A stretch of DNA of 64,000 nt from Garcia nutans (GCA_947685225.1 CANTUV010000008.1:30000001-30064000); one strand, 5' to 3'. Shown: positions 24,313 to 38,270, numbered from the stretch's first letter. Numbers and translations are program-made. The notes: generated by a model not told the origin, from the letters alone.

Positions 24313-27300
24313 TCAAGTCTGGAACAACTGGGGATACTGATTCCGCATCATCTGTTCACTCTCCCACATTGCCTCTTCAGTAGCATGATTCTTTCAAAGA
24401 ACTTTCACAAGTGGCACTTTCTTCTTTCTCAACTCCTTCACTTCACGTGCCAAAATAGCCACCGGTTCTTCCTCATAAGTCAGATCTGGATTCACCTCAA
24501 TAGACTCCTCTGACAAAATATGAGATGGGTCTGACCTGTACCTCCGAAGCATAGAGACATGGAAGACATTGTGAATTTGATCTAATTCAGGAGGTAAAGC
24601 TAATTTTCCCTTTGCGGCCAAATCTCAAAATTTTCTTCCAAGGAGACACTTTCAAAAATACTTTATCTCCTATACTGAACTTTATGCCTCTTCTTTTTAA
24701 ATCTGAATATGATTTTTGTCAGTCTGTGGCTGCTTTCAGACAATTCCTAATCACCTTTACTTTCTCTTCTATTTCCCTAATCAAATCAGCACTAATCAAC
24801 TTACCTTCTCCAACCTCATCCCAACATAGAGGTGTTCTGCATCTCCTACCATACAATGCCTCATAAGGTGCCATTCTAATACTGGACTGATGACTGTGTT
24901 TATAAGCAAACTCAATCAGTGACAAGAATCTATCTCAGCTCCTTGAGAAATCGATGATACAGCTCCTCAACATGTCCTCTAAATCTATATCACTCTCTCT
25001 GACTGCCCATCTATTTGAGGATGGAAAGCAGTGTTAAAATGTAGCTTGGAGCCTAAAGCATCCTACAAACTTCTCCACAATCTTGATGTAAATCGGGGAT
25101 CTCGATCAGATACCAAAGAAATAGGGACTCCATGCAACCTCACTATCTCACTGATATATAGCTTAGCCAACCTCTCAAGAGAATAATCCATCTGAACTGG
25201 AAGAAAATGAGTTGTCTTCATCATCCAGTCAACAATCACCCAGATTGCATCATGCTTCTTCTGAGTCAAAGGCAATCCAGTCACAAAATCCATCGTCACT
25301 TGCTTCCATTTCCACTCTGGCACTGATAATGGTTGAAGTAATCCTGAAGGAACTTGGTGCTCAGCCTTCACTCTCTAACAAGTGAGACATCTCGATATAA
25401 ACTTTGATATGTCCCTCTTTATACCTGACCACCAATAATATTATTTCAAATCATGATATATCCTGGTACTCCCAGGGTGCATAGCATAAGCTGACTGATG
25501 TGCTTCCTCCAAAATTACCTTTTTTAGTCTTGCATCATCCAGAACACACAACCTATCTCTGTACCACAAACTGCCATCACTTCTCACATGAAAGTCTCAA
25601 CTCTTCCCTTTTTGGCAATTTGATACAACTTTCTGGATTTTCTCATCTGCCAACTGAGTCTCCCTAATCTTATCCAATAACACTGGCCTCAATGACAACT
25701 GAGCCATCAATGCACCATCATCACAAAACTCAAATCTGGCATGCAATGCTCTCAATTCAATAAGCAACAAGAGCGAATAAGCAGTCAAACCTGCCAAAGA
25801 CTTCCGACTTAAGGCATCAGCAACAACATTTGCCTTACCAGGATAATAATCAATTAAACAGTCATAGTCTTTAATCAATTCTAACCACCGTCTCTGTCGA
25901 AGATTCAACTCTCTCTAAACACCCGATATTTCAAACTCTAGTGATCAATAAAAATAAAATACTTCTCTCCACACAAGTAATGTCGCCAAATCTTCAAAGC
26001 AAAAACTATGGTAGCTAATTCCAAATCATGCATCGGGTAATTTAGCTCATGCAGCTTCAATTGTCGAAAGGCATAAGCAATGACTCTACCCTCCTGCATC
26101 AAAACACAACCTAAACCACTATGTGAAGCATCATTGTAAATCACGTAAGATTTACCTTCCACGGGCAGAGTAAGGACAGGAGCCTGAGTCAACATCTCCT
26201 TCAACTGCTCAAAGCTCGCCTGACACCGATCTGTCCACATGAATCTAACTCCCTTCCGAAGTAATCTAGTGAGTGGAGTAGCTATCATAGAAAAACCTTT
26301 CACAAACTGTCGATAATAGCCTGCCAAACCCAGAAACTTCTAACTTCTATCACAGTCTTCGATGAACTCCAATTCAAAATAGCCTCCACTTTACTCGAAT
26401 CAACTCTAATACCCTGTGTTGAAGCCACATGACCAAGAAAAGTCACTTGATCAAGCCAAAACTCACATTTAGACAGCTTAGCATACAACTGCTTCTCTCT
26501 CAAAGTCTGCAATACAATCCGCAAATGTTCGTCATGATCCTCCTCATTACGTGAATACACCAGAATATCATCAATAAAAACCACCACAAATTGATCTAGA
26601 TAGGGTTTGAATACCCTGTTCATCAAATCCATAAATGTTGTTGGTTCATTCATCAACCCAAAAGGCATCACCAAGAACTCATAATGCCCATTCCTCATAC
26701 GAAAAGTTGTCTTAGGTACATCTTCATCTCTGACTCTCAACTGATGTTACCCTGATCTCAAATCAATCTTAGAGAATACCGCTGCTCCTTTCAACTGATC
26801 AAAGAGATCATCTATCCTAGGCAATGATTACTTGTTCTTGATGGTCACTTTATTCAACTGCCGGTAATCAATGCACAATCTTAAGGTACCATCCTTCTTC
26901 TTCATAAACAAAATGGGCGCTCCCCATGGAGACACAATAGGACAAACGAACCCTTTATTCAACAATTCCTGCAACTGCAGCTTCAGCTCTCTCAACTCAT
27001 TAGATGCCATACGATAAGGAGTAATAGAGATGGAAGTGATACCAGGAAAAAAATCGATACCAAACTCAACCTCTCTCTCAGGGTGTATCCCAGGCAACTC
27101 CTCAGGAAAAACATCTGGAAACTCAGCAACTGTGGGTATACTGCTAAGCTGGGAACCCACTACTCTGGTATCTACAACATGAACAAGATAAGCCTCACCT
27201 CGTTTTTGAATCATCCTCCTAACTGAAACAGCTGAAACAAACATGGATGAAAGATGTCTCTGCTCACTAGATACCATCACATTCCTACCATCACAGGTTC

Positions 27301-28903
27301 TTAGGGTAACACACTTTTGCTGACAATCTACCACAGCCCCATGATTAGATAACCAATCCATGCCTAAAATTAAATCATACTCCTTGAAAGGCATCTCAAT
27401 CAAGTCACCAAGGAACTCCTCATCCTGAACCACAACCGGACTATTTCGGTGCACTTTGCTAACTACAACACTATATCCGAAAGGATTTATCACCAAAACA
27501 TCAAATCCTAGGGACTCAGAATGTAAATCAGTCACAGGCAAGATGGATGCACTAATATATGAATGAGTCGAACCAAGATCTATCAAAGCAAGAACTGAAG
27601 TACCAATTAAAGAAAAAGTACCAGCAATAACAGCTGAAGCATCTGGTTGCCTCTGCATCACATATACCCGCTGAGATGGTCTTGCCACATCTGGTCTACT
27701 ACCTATGGTAGAACCTCCTCTTTGACTAGACCATGTCCGACCTCCTCTGCTAGCACCTCTGCCACCATGACCCCCTCTAACACTGGATCGAGAAGCTATA
27801 GTATTTGTATGTCTATCCTCTGGTGGCTCTGGACAATCTTTGATGAAGTGATCTGGTGACCCATATCTATAACACACTGCTGGTCCACCTATCTTCCAGC
27901 AAGCACCCCCGTGTGCCCTACCATAATGGACACAGGTATATGGAACTAACCTCTGAACTACTGGAGTTGGAGCACTAGCCACAGAAACTATAAGTCTCGA
28001 TCTCTGCCTCTGCTGCTGTACTGACTTACCAGACTGCCTCTGGCTCCTACTGAACTTCAAAAAATATCCTCCTCGGCCTCTCTTCATAGATGAAGATCCT
28101 GCCTCACTCTGAGGTCTCTTAGCTCTGGTCTCCTCATCCCTAGTAGCTGCTACAAGACCCTGTGCTCTCTCAACACTCCTGGCAGCAGCAACCAATTGGG
28201 AAAAATCCTGATACCCAGAGCCTACTATGATATACATGATAGAGGGTTTCAGTCCCTCCTCAAATCTCCTACACCTGTCAATCTCATCAGAAATAATCCC
28301 ACCAGCATACTGACTCAACTGAGTAAACTCTATCTCATACTCCGACACAGTCTTGGTATTCTGGTTCAAACTCAAGAACTCTATCTTCTTTGCATCTTTA
28401 TACTCCCTCGGAGTATACTTTTGCTCAAACTCTCACAGAAAATCATCGTAGGTCAAGATTGATAGATCATCCAGGACATGTAGACCATCTTCCACCAATC
28501 ATATGCATCCCTCTGCAAAAGAGATCTGGCATAATCAAACTTTTCTTCTGGGGTAGCCTTGCAGCTGGATGAACACTCTTTGGACTCTATGTAGCCACTG
28601 CTTAGCTACAACAGGGTCTGTAGTACCAATAAAATCCTCAGCTCCAAAATTTCTCAACTTATCATATTGCCTCGTCGATTATTGCGGCTGCGGTTGTGGT
28701 GACGACGACTGCTGAACTAGAGCCAGCCTCAACAACTCCACCATATGCCGTACCCAGCTCAGCGGAATCTCATCAACTACTTATCTATCTGGCATAGGAG
28801 TAGGTGCCCTTCCAGCTATCTCAACTCTAGCTCCATCTCTACCCACAATAGGAGCCACACTTTTAGCACTACCCTTAACAAACTGATGTGTTTGAGATGC
28901 CAT
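24313..28903 (-). pseudogene. Element C gag-pol polyprotein, heavily decayed
   Basis: The likely start ATG is at 28901-28903 (M-A-S-Q-T-H) and the stop after YPQLFQT at 24313-24315. The longest open part (26828-28375) covers the end of gag, a zinc knuckle with one Cys lost (CYRYGSPDHFIKDC), protease (LIDLGSTHSYIS) and the start of RT. The FIDDILVYS motif survives (about 26560). Breaks include a TAA at 26828, Tyr to stop near 26746, a 1-base deletion near 26330, Gln to stop near 25376 and further shifts near 25000 and 24400. There is more damage than in B or G, consistent with greater age and with C hosting J and D. Confidence 0.9.
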
Positions 28904-29054
28904 AACTACCTATATCTGCAAACACAGTAGAAATTGCTACATCAAAGATCAGAAACTGTCAGTGCCAATGCATGTATTATATTTAAAAACCATATTTAAA
29001 AATCTCAATTTTCTTTCTCTTACAACCTACCTAGGTTGAGAACCTCAAATCTAG

Positions 29055-29066
29055 GCTCTGATACCA
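29055..29066 (-). other. Primer-binding site of element C
   Basis: TGGTATCAGAGC on the minus strand, seven bases from the LTR edge at 29074. Confidence 0.88.
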
Positions 29067-32000
29067 AAACAAATCTAACACCCTTATAACCAATATACGT
29101 ACACTGCATACTCCCAACATATATAATATACGAATATAGGATATAAGAATGTCATAACCAATTTTTTAAAAATAAATCTTCAATTATAAAACCTGTATAA
29201 ACTTAAAACATTCAATTGATATAATATAAATAATAGATGAAACATTACTTGCTAAAACACATATGTATATTTCATTACCAAAGGTTTATCCAAAATATTT
29301 TTGATAGTTTGCGGAAAATACATAAATACATGAAATCAATTTGTACAAAATATAAAATATATACATGCTGACAGTTTGTCTCTGATCTTGACATCCACAA
29401 ATAACTCTGCACTCAAGGTCTCAAGCCTAAACTCGACTCAGTCTAGACGAACTCTCTGGCTCAACCGGATCTACCCTGTCACCTGCGCGATGATCGCAAT
29501 CGCGCTAAACCAAAAGCTTAGTGGTACAAACTTTAATAACAATATAGTTCAAATGCAATGCTAATGCACAACACATAAGGATACTATATCTCATAACATT
29601 ACATCATTATATCTTGATAAATTGCTCAATTGTCCCACAATTCATAATTCACATAAAAGCAAACACAAGCATGGCCCCAAAAGGGTCTAATATGCCGTTC
29701 AAATTTCAGAGTTACTGTTTTGGTCCAAGATAACAACATTTGTCTAGCCCGAAGGCACATCATAATCACAATGAGGATTACCTCATATGTAACATCCCAA
29801 CTAGGCTTCAAGGACTAGGTCTAATCCAGCTTCAAGGGTTTGCTACCTCATGTAACACCCAACTAGGCTTCAAGGACCAAGCCCAACCCAACTTCAAGGG
29901 ACTGTTACATCTTAGGCATGCCGCCAAACAAAAAACTCTGAAAATTGAATAACATACTAGGCACACAATTTATTCATATTTCTCATTATCAATTTCTTTC
30001 TCATCGTCACATAATCAAGCTAGGCACATTGCCTTATTTTCTCATCTTTTTTCTCACTTTCTCATTTATTTCAATATCAATTCATTACATTATGTTTCCA
30101 CATATCTCAACACATTATATCACATTTCTTTTCATTTACAACACATTACCCTATTACCTTGGGTATTTCAACATAATTCATAATGTACAAATCATAGCAT
30201 ATTACTCATGCACCAATAATGTAGTAAGTAACTTAGCACATTTTCCAACCAAATGTGTTAAGTCCCAATGTCATGTAAATATAAACAATTATTCAAAGTT
30301 TGTACTTACCTCTAAAAGCAACAAACACCACTATCAACCTCCTCTTCCAAGATATCCCTCAACACTTGGATTGGGGTAACTCAAGTCTCTTCAAAGCCTA
30401 AACCAAATGTGATTATAAATAATCACTAAGTGATACACTTATAGGTATAAACAAAACCTCTCAACGCAAGGATAAGAAACACAAAGGAAAAATAAGGAAA
30501 AGAACTATCTAGGCAAAACTCTACACATGACACGTTTAACTACATGGGCATGTCAATGATAGTGCCCTAAACTCAAACACAGAAACTCTGACAAGCTCAG
30601 TAGCATGGGCGTGTCACTGCATTTATAAATTCTACAACAACACAACAGCTATGACACGCTCAGTGATATGGGCGTGTCACTGCTCGTGTCAATACTACAA
30701 CATCACAGAAGCTGTGACACGCTCAGTGACATAGGCGTGTCACTGCTCGTGTCACCAACACTGAGAAATAGAACTATCGACAAGCCCAAAGGCATGGCCG
30801 TGCCACCGGGCGTGTCTGGCCAAAAATCCTGATATCCACACATAATTGCCACATCCAACCATTATCTTTCATTAACCTTTTCAACTCCATACAAACTCAA
30901 CCAAATCCATCATTATACCATATAATACTTGTGTAAACATCAAAATAACCCAATTAAAAACAAAAATACACAATTACAACCATGACTTCTCAACTCAAAA
31001 GTTACACCATCCACAACTCTTATTCTCTTCACCAAACTTAACCTTTTCTTAAATCTAACCCCAAATTTATAGTTAACTAGACAAAAGAACTTCAAGCATA
31101 CCAAAATCAATCTTTAAAACATACTATACTAAACATCCAATTCACACATACAAACTTTCATGGAAATTAAAGGAAACAAGTTGGAAACTTACCAAATATG
31201 ATGAAAATCCTCAAAACTCCAACTTGAACACTTGAAATCCTTCAATTACTTGAGTTAGAAAGAAGCAAATCTTCTCTCTTTCCTTTGATGGAGGTGGCCG
31301 GTGTAACACCCCTTCCCAGCCTACATGTGTAAGCCGAGTAGAGGCGCCACACTATCCTAATGTTGCTACCAATTTTACTTTATTCGAATTTTAGTTCCGA
31401 TTTTACAGAAATTTTGCCATAGTTTCGCCTAAAAATTGAGTCCCAAGTGTCGACAAAACTGATTTTTTCCTGATTTAAAAAAAGAAACATTTTACACAAA
31501 CCAATGCAAACAAAATCATTCTCAATACACTCCCAATAAATCCCCCTTATAACCTCAACTACAACCTGCAAAAAGGATTTACACTTCTAGTACAAATCAC
31601 ATACTTTCAATAATCTTATATATATATATGATAATCTTGTCTTTACCAAAATTTCATTTATACATATGAATACATTCTTGTCAGAAATACAACATAATGA
31701 AATTATACATGTATGCATCACCTTCTAGTTGGTCTCGAAATACTCTTACCCTTCTCGTGGCATAACATTTGACTTCCAGATCAACCACCTACTCACCTGC
31801 GCGATTTATACAACCGCGCTAAGCCCGAAAGCTTAGTAATACAAATAAATATTATAAACATACATAACAGACAATCATACTTATATGTTAACTTCATATA
31901 TTATTATTTTCTTATCATATTTTCCCATTTCAATTACACCTTATATATATTTCTACTAATCTCATAATTATATACATATGCACGTATTTCATTAATACAA

Positions 32001-32399
32001 CCCACAATTCCATGACTTATTAAAACATTCATAAAAGAATACTCACAATGTCCACAACCACATCCATATTATACATCATATTGTATTTTCATGTAGTACC
32101 TTCAGATCTCATCATTCAACATAGTTTTTCAATCCACATTCACCTTCAATAATTTACTTATACATTGTAATCATCTCATTTCATAATTATCATCATATAT
32201 CTCATAACATTACATCTTATTCCATAATTCACATTTAAACAAAAATAATCATTGGTCTCATTATTCATTCATTTCACATTTCATGAATCACATTTAAACA
32301 AAGACAAGCATGGGCCCAAAAGACTCTAATATGCTATTCAAAGTTCAGAGTTACTGTTTTGGTCTATAATCATAATCATCAATACATTTATCCATGGAT

Positions 32400-32570
32400 A
32401 TTCAACTAGATTTGAGCTTACAACCCAGTCATTTCACTCAATCTAGTTTTAATAATTTGTTTTTGAGGTTTACGACCCGGTCATTTCACCCCAAAAACAT
32501 CACATTTCACATTTTCCAACTGGAATCGGCTTACGACCCGGTCATTTCACCTATCCAGTGATTCATAGGC
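32400..32570. repeat. Tandem repeat cassette in LTR D
   Basis: Three degenerate copies containing CTTACGACCCGGTCATTTCA (or close variants), bracketed by CAAAGTTCAGAGTT (32339-32352) and AACTCTGAAAATTG (32587-32600). Confidence 0.85.
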
Positions 32571-34150
32571 ATGCCGCCAAAAACAGAACTCTGAAAATTG
32601 AATTAACACATTAGGCACACAATCATTTCATTTATCTCTTTATCAATCTCTTTTCATTTCATTTCTCATAATTAATTAGGCAACCATGCCTCAATTATAT
32701 ATTTCATTTGCATCATCATAGCCAACAACCATGGCATCATATCTCATATGATCTCAAATCACAATAAAACAATTCAAATGTATATAATCAATGGAATTAA
32801 CACACATTTTACATACTCATCACAACATTCATATTATACCAAACATAACATTATTAATATACATCAACAATGCATTACGTTTCCTAATATTAATATACAT
32901 CAACAATGCACTACATTTCCTAACACATTTACAACCAAATGTGTATCAAGTCTCAAAGTCATATGCATTTATGCAATAATGTAGTTTGTACTTACCTTAA
33001 AACCAACTCACACCAATCTATGCACTTACTCTTCCAAGAATCCTCAACACTTAGATTAGGGCAATTCAACCTCTTCACAACCTAATCCAAAAGGAATATT
33101 AGCAAAATGACCATATGAATAGTAAATTCTAGTTTTGGACTCAACTTAATCCTTATTTTGAAAAATTGTATAAAATAATATACTTGACTAAAAACTCTAA
33201 AATTTTTACAGAATTTAGTTTTACATCTTAAAATCATTCCTTTAAAATTTCAGATCAAATTGAACACAAAATCTTGGTCAAATAGTTCACCCAACCAGAC
33301 TGCTCCAATTGCCCTGCATCCTGGCAGCAGTTCTGAACTTTGTGAATTCCGTAAATTAAATTCAATCAATGTGGTTCCAAATTATTTTTATAAAATACTA
33401 GACTCACTAAAAAACAACATATCCAAAATTCAATTTGATATGAATTTTCTACATTTTATTAAAAATCCGGAAAGATAGCTGTCTCAGTTAAGGTACCTAC
33501 TGGAACAGGTCTAATAAAAATAATCTTTCCAAAATCATAACCATTCCAAAATCGAATCAACATATTTTTCAGTCATTCTAGACTCATAGAGGCACAACAT
33601 ATCAAAAATTCACTTCAAGAACATTTTTCTATAATTAATTAAAAATCATACAAGTCACAGCCTTTACTAATTGTAAAACAGGAAAAATTTCACTAAACAC
33701 AACTCTTACTCTTCCATCACCAACACCAACCTAACTTCTTATCTTTAATTCCATTTCAACACTTTTACACACACCATACACAAACACACTCCATCAAACT
33801 CAAACAAAATTCCAAATAGAACAAGAGAAATCAAGAGAAAACTTACCAAAAATGATAAACTTCTTGAATTTCTAACTTGTTTCCTTGAAATCTTCCTTCA
33901 ATTTGAAACTTGGAACTCAAAACAACTTATTGCTCTCTTGACTAAGTGATACCCGGCCACCCCAAAAGAAAAGAAGAAAAATGAAAGAGACAAAAGAAAC
34001 AAAGTCAAATTTCCCCTCTCTTTAAACCTCCACCAAGCAATTTAAAAAGAAAATTACCTAAATACCCTCTTCTATACAATTAAACTCCCTTTCACTTACT
34101 TGCCCTTTTTAGTAATTTCATACATAACCAAAATAAATATCTTCTTTTTC

Positions 34151-34152
<2 letters not shown>

Positions 34153-34186
<34 letters not shown>
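34153..34186. repeat. TTA microsatellite in LTR D
   Basis: About eleven perfect TTA/ATT units. Confidence 0.95.
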
Positions 34187-34190
<4 letters not shown>

Positions 34191-34916
34191 ATAAACTTAC
34201 TTTTCCTACACCACTTTATACATTATGTATATGTAATATATATGTTGGTATATGTATATCTCTTTTATATTTCCTTTATATTTTCCATATTTTTCAAATA
34301 CCACATAAATATATATCATCCCTCATATACACCTATTTCTTATAATATTTTCCTTACATATTTTACCAACATATCTTCTCACAACTACCATTCCAATGTA
34401 CACGAAAATCGGGTATTAAATTAATTCATTTATCTTCTTTTGACTTTCATTAGTTTAACTTATATATGTTATATATATCTTCACTTCTTTTCTCCTTCCA
34501 TTAAACATACTCCTTAAATCCAAATACCACAATAATTATTCCAAAACTTTTAGGGTGTACCTTGGGATATTACAGCCGGCTTCAATGGAGAAAGAAGAAG
34601 AAGAAGATAGTCATCCACTCACTTAAACCTACTTCTCTTTTAACCACATGAATTTCCTCTTTTAATCTCCACCAAGTATATTTATTATTATAATATAATT
34701 AACATCAAATATCTTCTTCCACTATCCATTAATTAATATTTATTTAAATAATTAAAATATCATTTGACCAAGCTAAAATGTTGACCTGTATATGATATGT
34801 ATATCTTCATATATATATCATATACACATTTTCCTTTTTCACTTAATTATATATATACTTTAAATCATTTATTTAATTTTCAAAAATTAATAGTTTTAAA
34901 ATTTTGGGGTATTACA

Positions 34917-35950
34917 GAAGGTTTTCCATTCCAACACAATCCATTAATCATTTTAAGCTTATATTCATCATTTATATCACCAAATAATAAGATTAAACCA
35001 ATAAAATTGTACAATTCAACAACTTTGAAAAAATCATTTTCTAAAACCCTAAATCACTCTTCCATTCTCAAACTCCAACTAAACACAACCAATTTCAATT
35101 TTTAACTTTAAAATACTTGTTTATGCATCAAAACAACTCATTTGGAATCAATTTGCGTAATTAAAACACATGATTCCAAGAATCCAAATTTTTATAACCC
35201 TAAATTCTCTCTCTTCACCCAACTCATCCCAAGCTTAATCCTTTCTTCCATTTAACTTGAAAATCATTAATAATTAATCAAAATAGCTTCATTCATACCC
35301 AATTAAATAATTAAATCATGCTAATAGAAAATCCCAAAATTCACATATTCATAGTTTTCCTAGAAATTCAAAAATTAGGGAAGAAAGCTTACTTGCTTAT
35401 TAGAAAATTACCAAAACTCCACTTAGTTCCTTAAAATCTCTTCAATCTTAGGTAGCTTGGAAGAAAAGAAAATCTCTCTTTCTCTCTAACGGTGTCACAT
35501 TTTTTGAAGAAGAAGAAGGAAGAAGAAGACTAATTTTAATTTTAATTTCTCTTTCCTTTCATCTTTTAATCATAACCATATATATATATATTATTTAATA
35601 TTTTAATAATTATTTATTTATTTATTTATTTAATAAATTAAAAGTATAAAAATCTCTCTTCCATTTAAAATTATTTATTTTTGAATTAATTTAATAATTT
35701 TAAATTTTTAAGATTTAATTACCAAAATACCCTTTTTACTTTGACTTTTGACTTTTCTTTTAAAATGTGTTAACTTTTATATGTTATGTATATTTTAGTT
35801 ATATATATCACATTTATATTCCATTTTTTCATTTAAAATCCCTTCATTTTTCATTTAAAACCATTAATTTAATTTATTCAATTTAATTATAATATATTTT
35901 ATAAAATTTTCTAAAATTAGAAATTTTTAAAAAAAATTTGGGATATTACA
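34917..35950 (-). repeat. LTR fragment K, cut by element C
   Basis: Homologous to the right part of LTR L (44594-45584), ending GGGATATTACA at 35950. Its remainder should be left of element C, outside the window. It is the oldest visible layer of the stack. Orientation follows the family 1 terminus. Confidence 0.8.
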
Positions 35951-36056
35951 CATATGCACAAGTAATGTGTATCTTATATACACATCAAATGTACCTTATA
36001 TGTGTATTAAATATATGAAGTATGTAATGTATGTATCCAATATATACAATCAAAAT
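35951..36056. other. AT-rich spacer between LTRs K and L
   Basis: 106 bp of low-complexity sequence with TATATACACA and TATGTGTAT motifs. It resembles the sequence right after L (45585-45650), so it may be the host DNA into which K and L inserted. No gene seen. Confidence 0.5.
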
Positions 36057-38109
36057 TGTAACACCCTTATACCCTATATACGTACAAAACATATTTCTAG
36101 CATGTGTAAAATACGCATATAAGGTACAAAAATGTCACAGACGAATTTACTAATTTTTTTTTACATTTTCAATTTAAAATTTCAAATTGTAAATATATAA
36201 AAATTAAATAGAATATAAATATTATTTACTTGTTATAAGAACCCAAAATAAATAATATATATAAAAATCTCTGGGAAAAATTCGCCAGAGTTTTGTCTGT
36301 ATTTTGGATATCCCAAAATTTAGCAATTACTCAACCTGCAAAAAGAAAACACTTCCAATAATTTTCAATCACCCTCTCAACCATACTTCTCAATTTCACC
36401 AATTTTCTCAAATATTTATACATATAGATATCTATAATTTAAAACACACTTACTCTCCCATTTCAAATACATTGACCCAAACATTCTTTATAATATACAA
36501 TACGTAAAATTCAAAACATAATATATTATGCATAAAACTCAAAATGTACAATAACATAAAAATATATACATGTTGCTGGCAGCGTTTCTGATCTCGATAG
36601 CAACTCTACAAGCTCAACTACAAGTCTAGACCCGACCTGGTCTAGAAGAACTCTCTTGCTCAACTGGGTCTACCCTGTCACCTGCGCAATGGAACAATCG
36701 CGCTAAGCCGAAGCCTAGTGGTACAAACTTCGATAATAACAATATAACTCAATGCAATACCAAATGCACAATGCATATAGATGTCACATCAATCCACTTT
36801 CTTATATTTTTCAAATAATTCATAAGCACAACTCATAACATTATATTACTCAGCTGTATCATAATTCATAATTCACAGTTAAACAAAGACAAGCATGGGC
36901 CCAACAAGGATCTAATATGCTATTCAAATTTTAGAGTTACTGCTTTGGTCCTTAATGACACCATGTGTCTAGCCCTGTAGGCAATATATATATATATATA
37001 TATATAGCCATAGATAATGTAATAGCCCCAGTCTCTTGGACCTCAACCCGGTTAGACCCTTAGGCCCCAGTATCTTGGTCCTCAACCCGGCTAGACTGCT
37101 ACAGTTTTTGAGGCTTACGACCCAGTCTTTTCACCCCAAAAACATCATATTTATCAGCTGGCCTGGCTTATGACTCAGTCTTTTCACCATTCCAGCATAT
37201 AGCCCGTAAGCAATCATAGGCATGCCGCCAAACCCAGAACTCTGAAAATTGAATAACATACTAGGCACACAATTTATTCATATTTCTCATTATTAATCTC
37301 TTTCTCATTTTTACATATTCAATCTGTAACACCCCTTCCCGATCTATGAATAAGCCGAGGAGGAATGCTACATCGGAATACGAGCTCTGGTTATGTCAGC
37401 TTACTTAATGTTCCTTATAAAAATTTTCCAAAAATTTAGACGGAGTCTCCCTTAAAATTCTAGGTCCCAAGTGTCGACAAAACTGGTTTTTTAGATTTTT
37501 GAAACACATTTTGTTTCACAATTCAACTCAAGCACACTCCCAATAATCCACCCCTATAACCTCAACTACAATCCTGCAAGCAGAATTTACACTTCTATAT
37601 TCACAACCCAACTTAATTCAAAACCATACAGTTATTATACATTACTAGATTTACATGCTACATCAAGTTATCTCTTTGTATTGTTCAAATGAGTACATGC
37701 CAGTTTCTAATACCAAAATACAAAATGAAGAGCACCACCTAAGTTTGTTGATGACCGGCAGATTGCAGTACTCCTCTGCTCACTACTGGCTCCTTGCTAA
37801 TAACCTACAAGTTTAGAAGAAACTAAACTCGCTAAGCATTGCTTAGTGGGTACTTTAACTAATTACGAAAAATAAATAATAAAAGCATAATGCACTTTTA
37901 AAAAGCAATGAGTCGTATTGAAAAATAATATCACAGTAAAAACAATCCATACATGTCATATATTCAGTTATTATCATTTTATCAGTTCACTCCACAAGGT
38001 AATTTGGTAGACTAATGTATGGTAAGGAACTAACTGAAACAACTGTATATATATTCTGTGGCTGTGGCCCTAAAAAAAATTGCGGACCAAGCCTTATGGA
38101 ATCTGTGGC

Positions 38110-38270
38110 AGAAGCCCTCGGACCGGAGTCCTATATAACTCGGGCGATTGCGCTATATAACTTGGACCGAAGTCCTATATAGCTCGGGTCGTCACCCTAT
38201 ATAAGTCGGACCGAAGTCATATATAGCTCTGGTTGTCACCCTATATAACTTGGACCAAAGTCCTATATTA
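38110..38270. repeat. Expanded TATATA-rich short repeat in H 3' LTR
   Basis: Same unit type as at 16885-17000, with extra units absent from the H 5' LTR (41560-41670). Confidence 0.85.

Larger units (their letters stand above)
31302..34574 (-). repeat. Solo LTR D (mosaic subfamily, 3273 bp)
   Basis: TGTAACACCCCTTCCC ... TTGGGATATTACA, flanked by a perfect TSD GCCGG (31297-31301 and 34575-34579), with no internal domain. About 33090-33690 and the inner end (31302-31570) resemble family 2, while the rest resembles family 1. F has the same mosaic layout. Confidence 0.93.
21878..34916 (-). mobile_element. Element C: Ty3/gypsy chromovirus (Tekay/Del-like), old and interrupted
   Basis: A minus-strand element with a 3' LTR (21878-24266, first ~186 bp cut off by J), broken gag-pol, primer site and a 5' LTR (29074-34916) split by solo LTR D. 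The right flank continues LTR K, so C inserted into K; GAAGG (34917-34921) is the candidate right TSD. Its LTR begins TCTAACACC instead of TGTAACACC, a mutated terminus. Confidence 0.9.
29074..34916 (-). repeat. 5' LTR of element C, split by solo LTR D
   Basis: Two parts, 29074-31301 and 34580-34916, about 2565 bp once D and one TSD copy are removed. It carries the bracketed cassette (29700-29947) and a GACACGC array (30527-30825). Confidence 0.92.

Noticed and set aside
34147..34190. TTA run as a regulatory site
   Set aside because: A plain microsatellite within solo LTR D.
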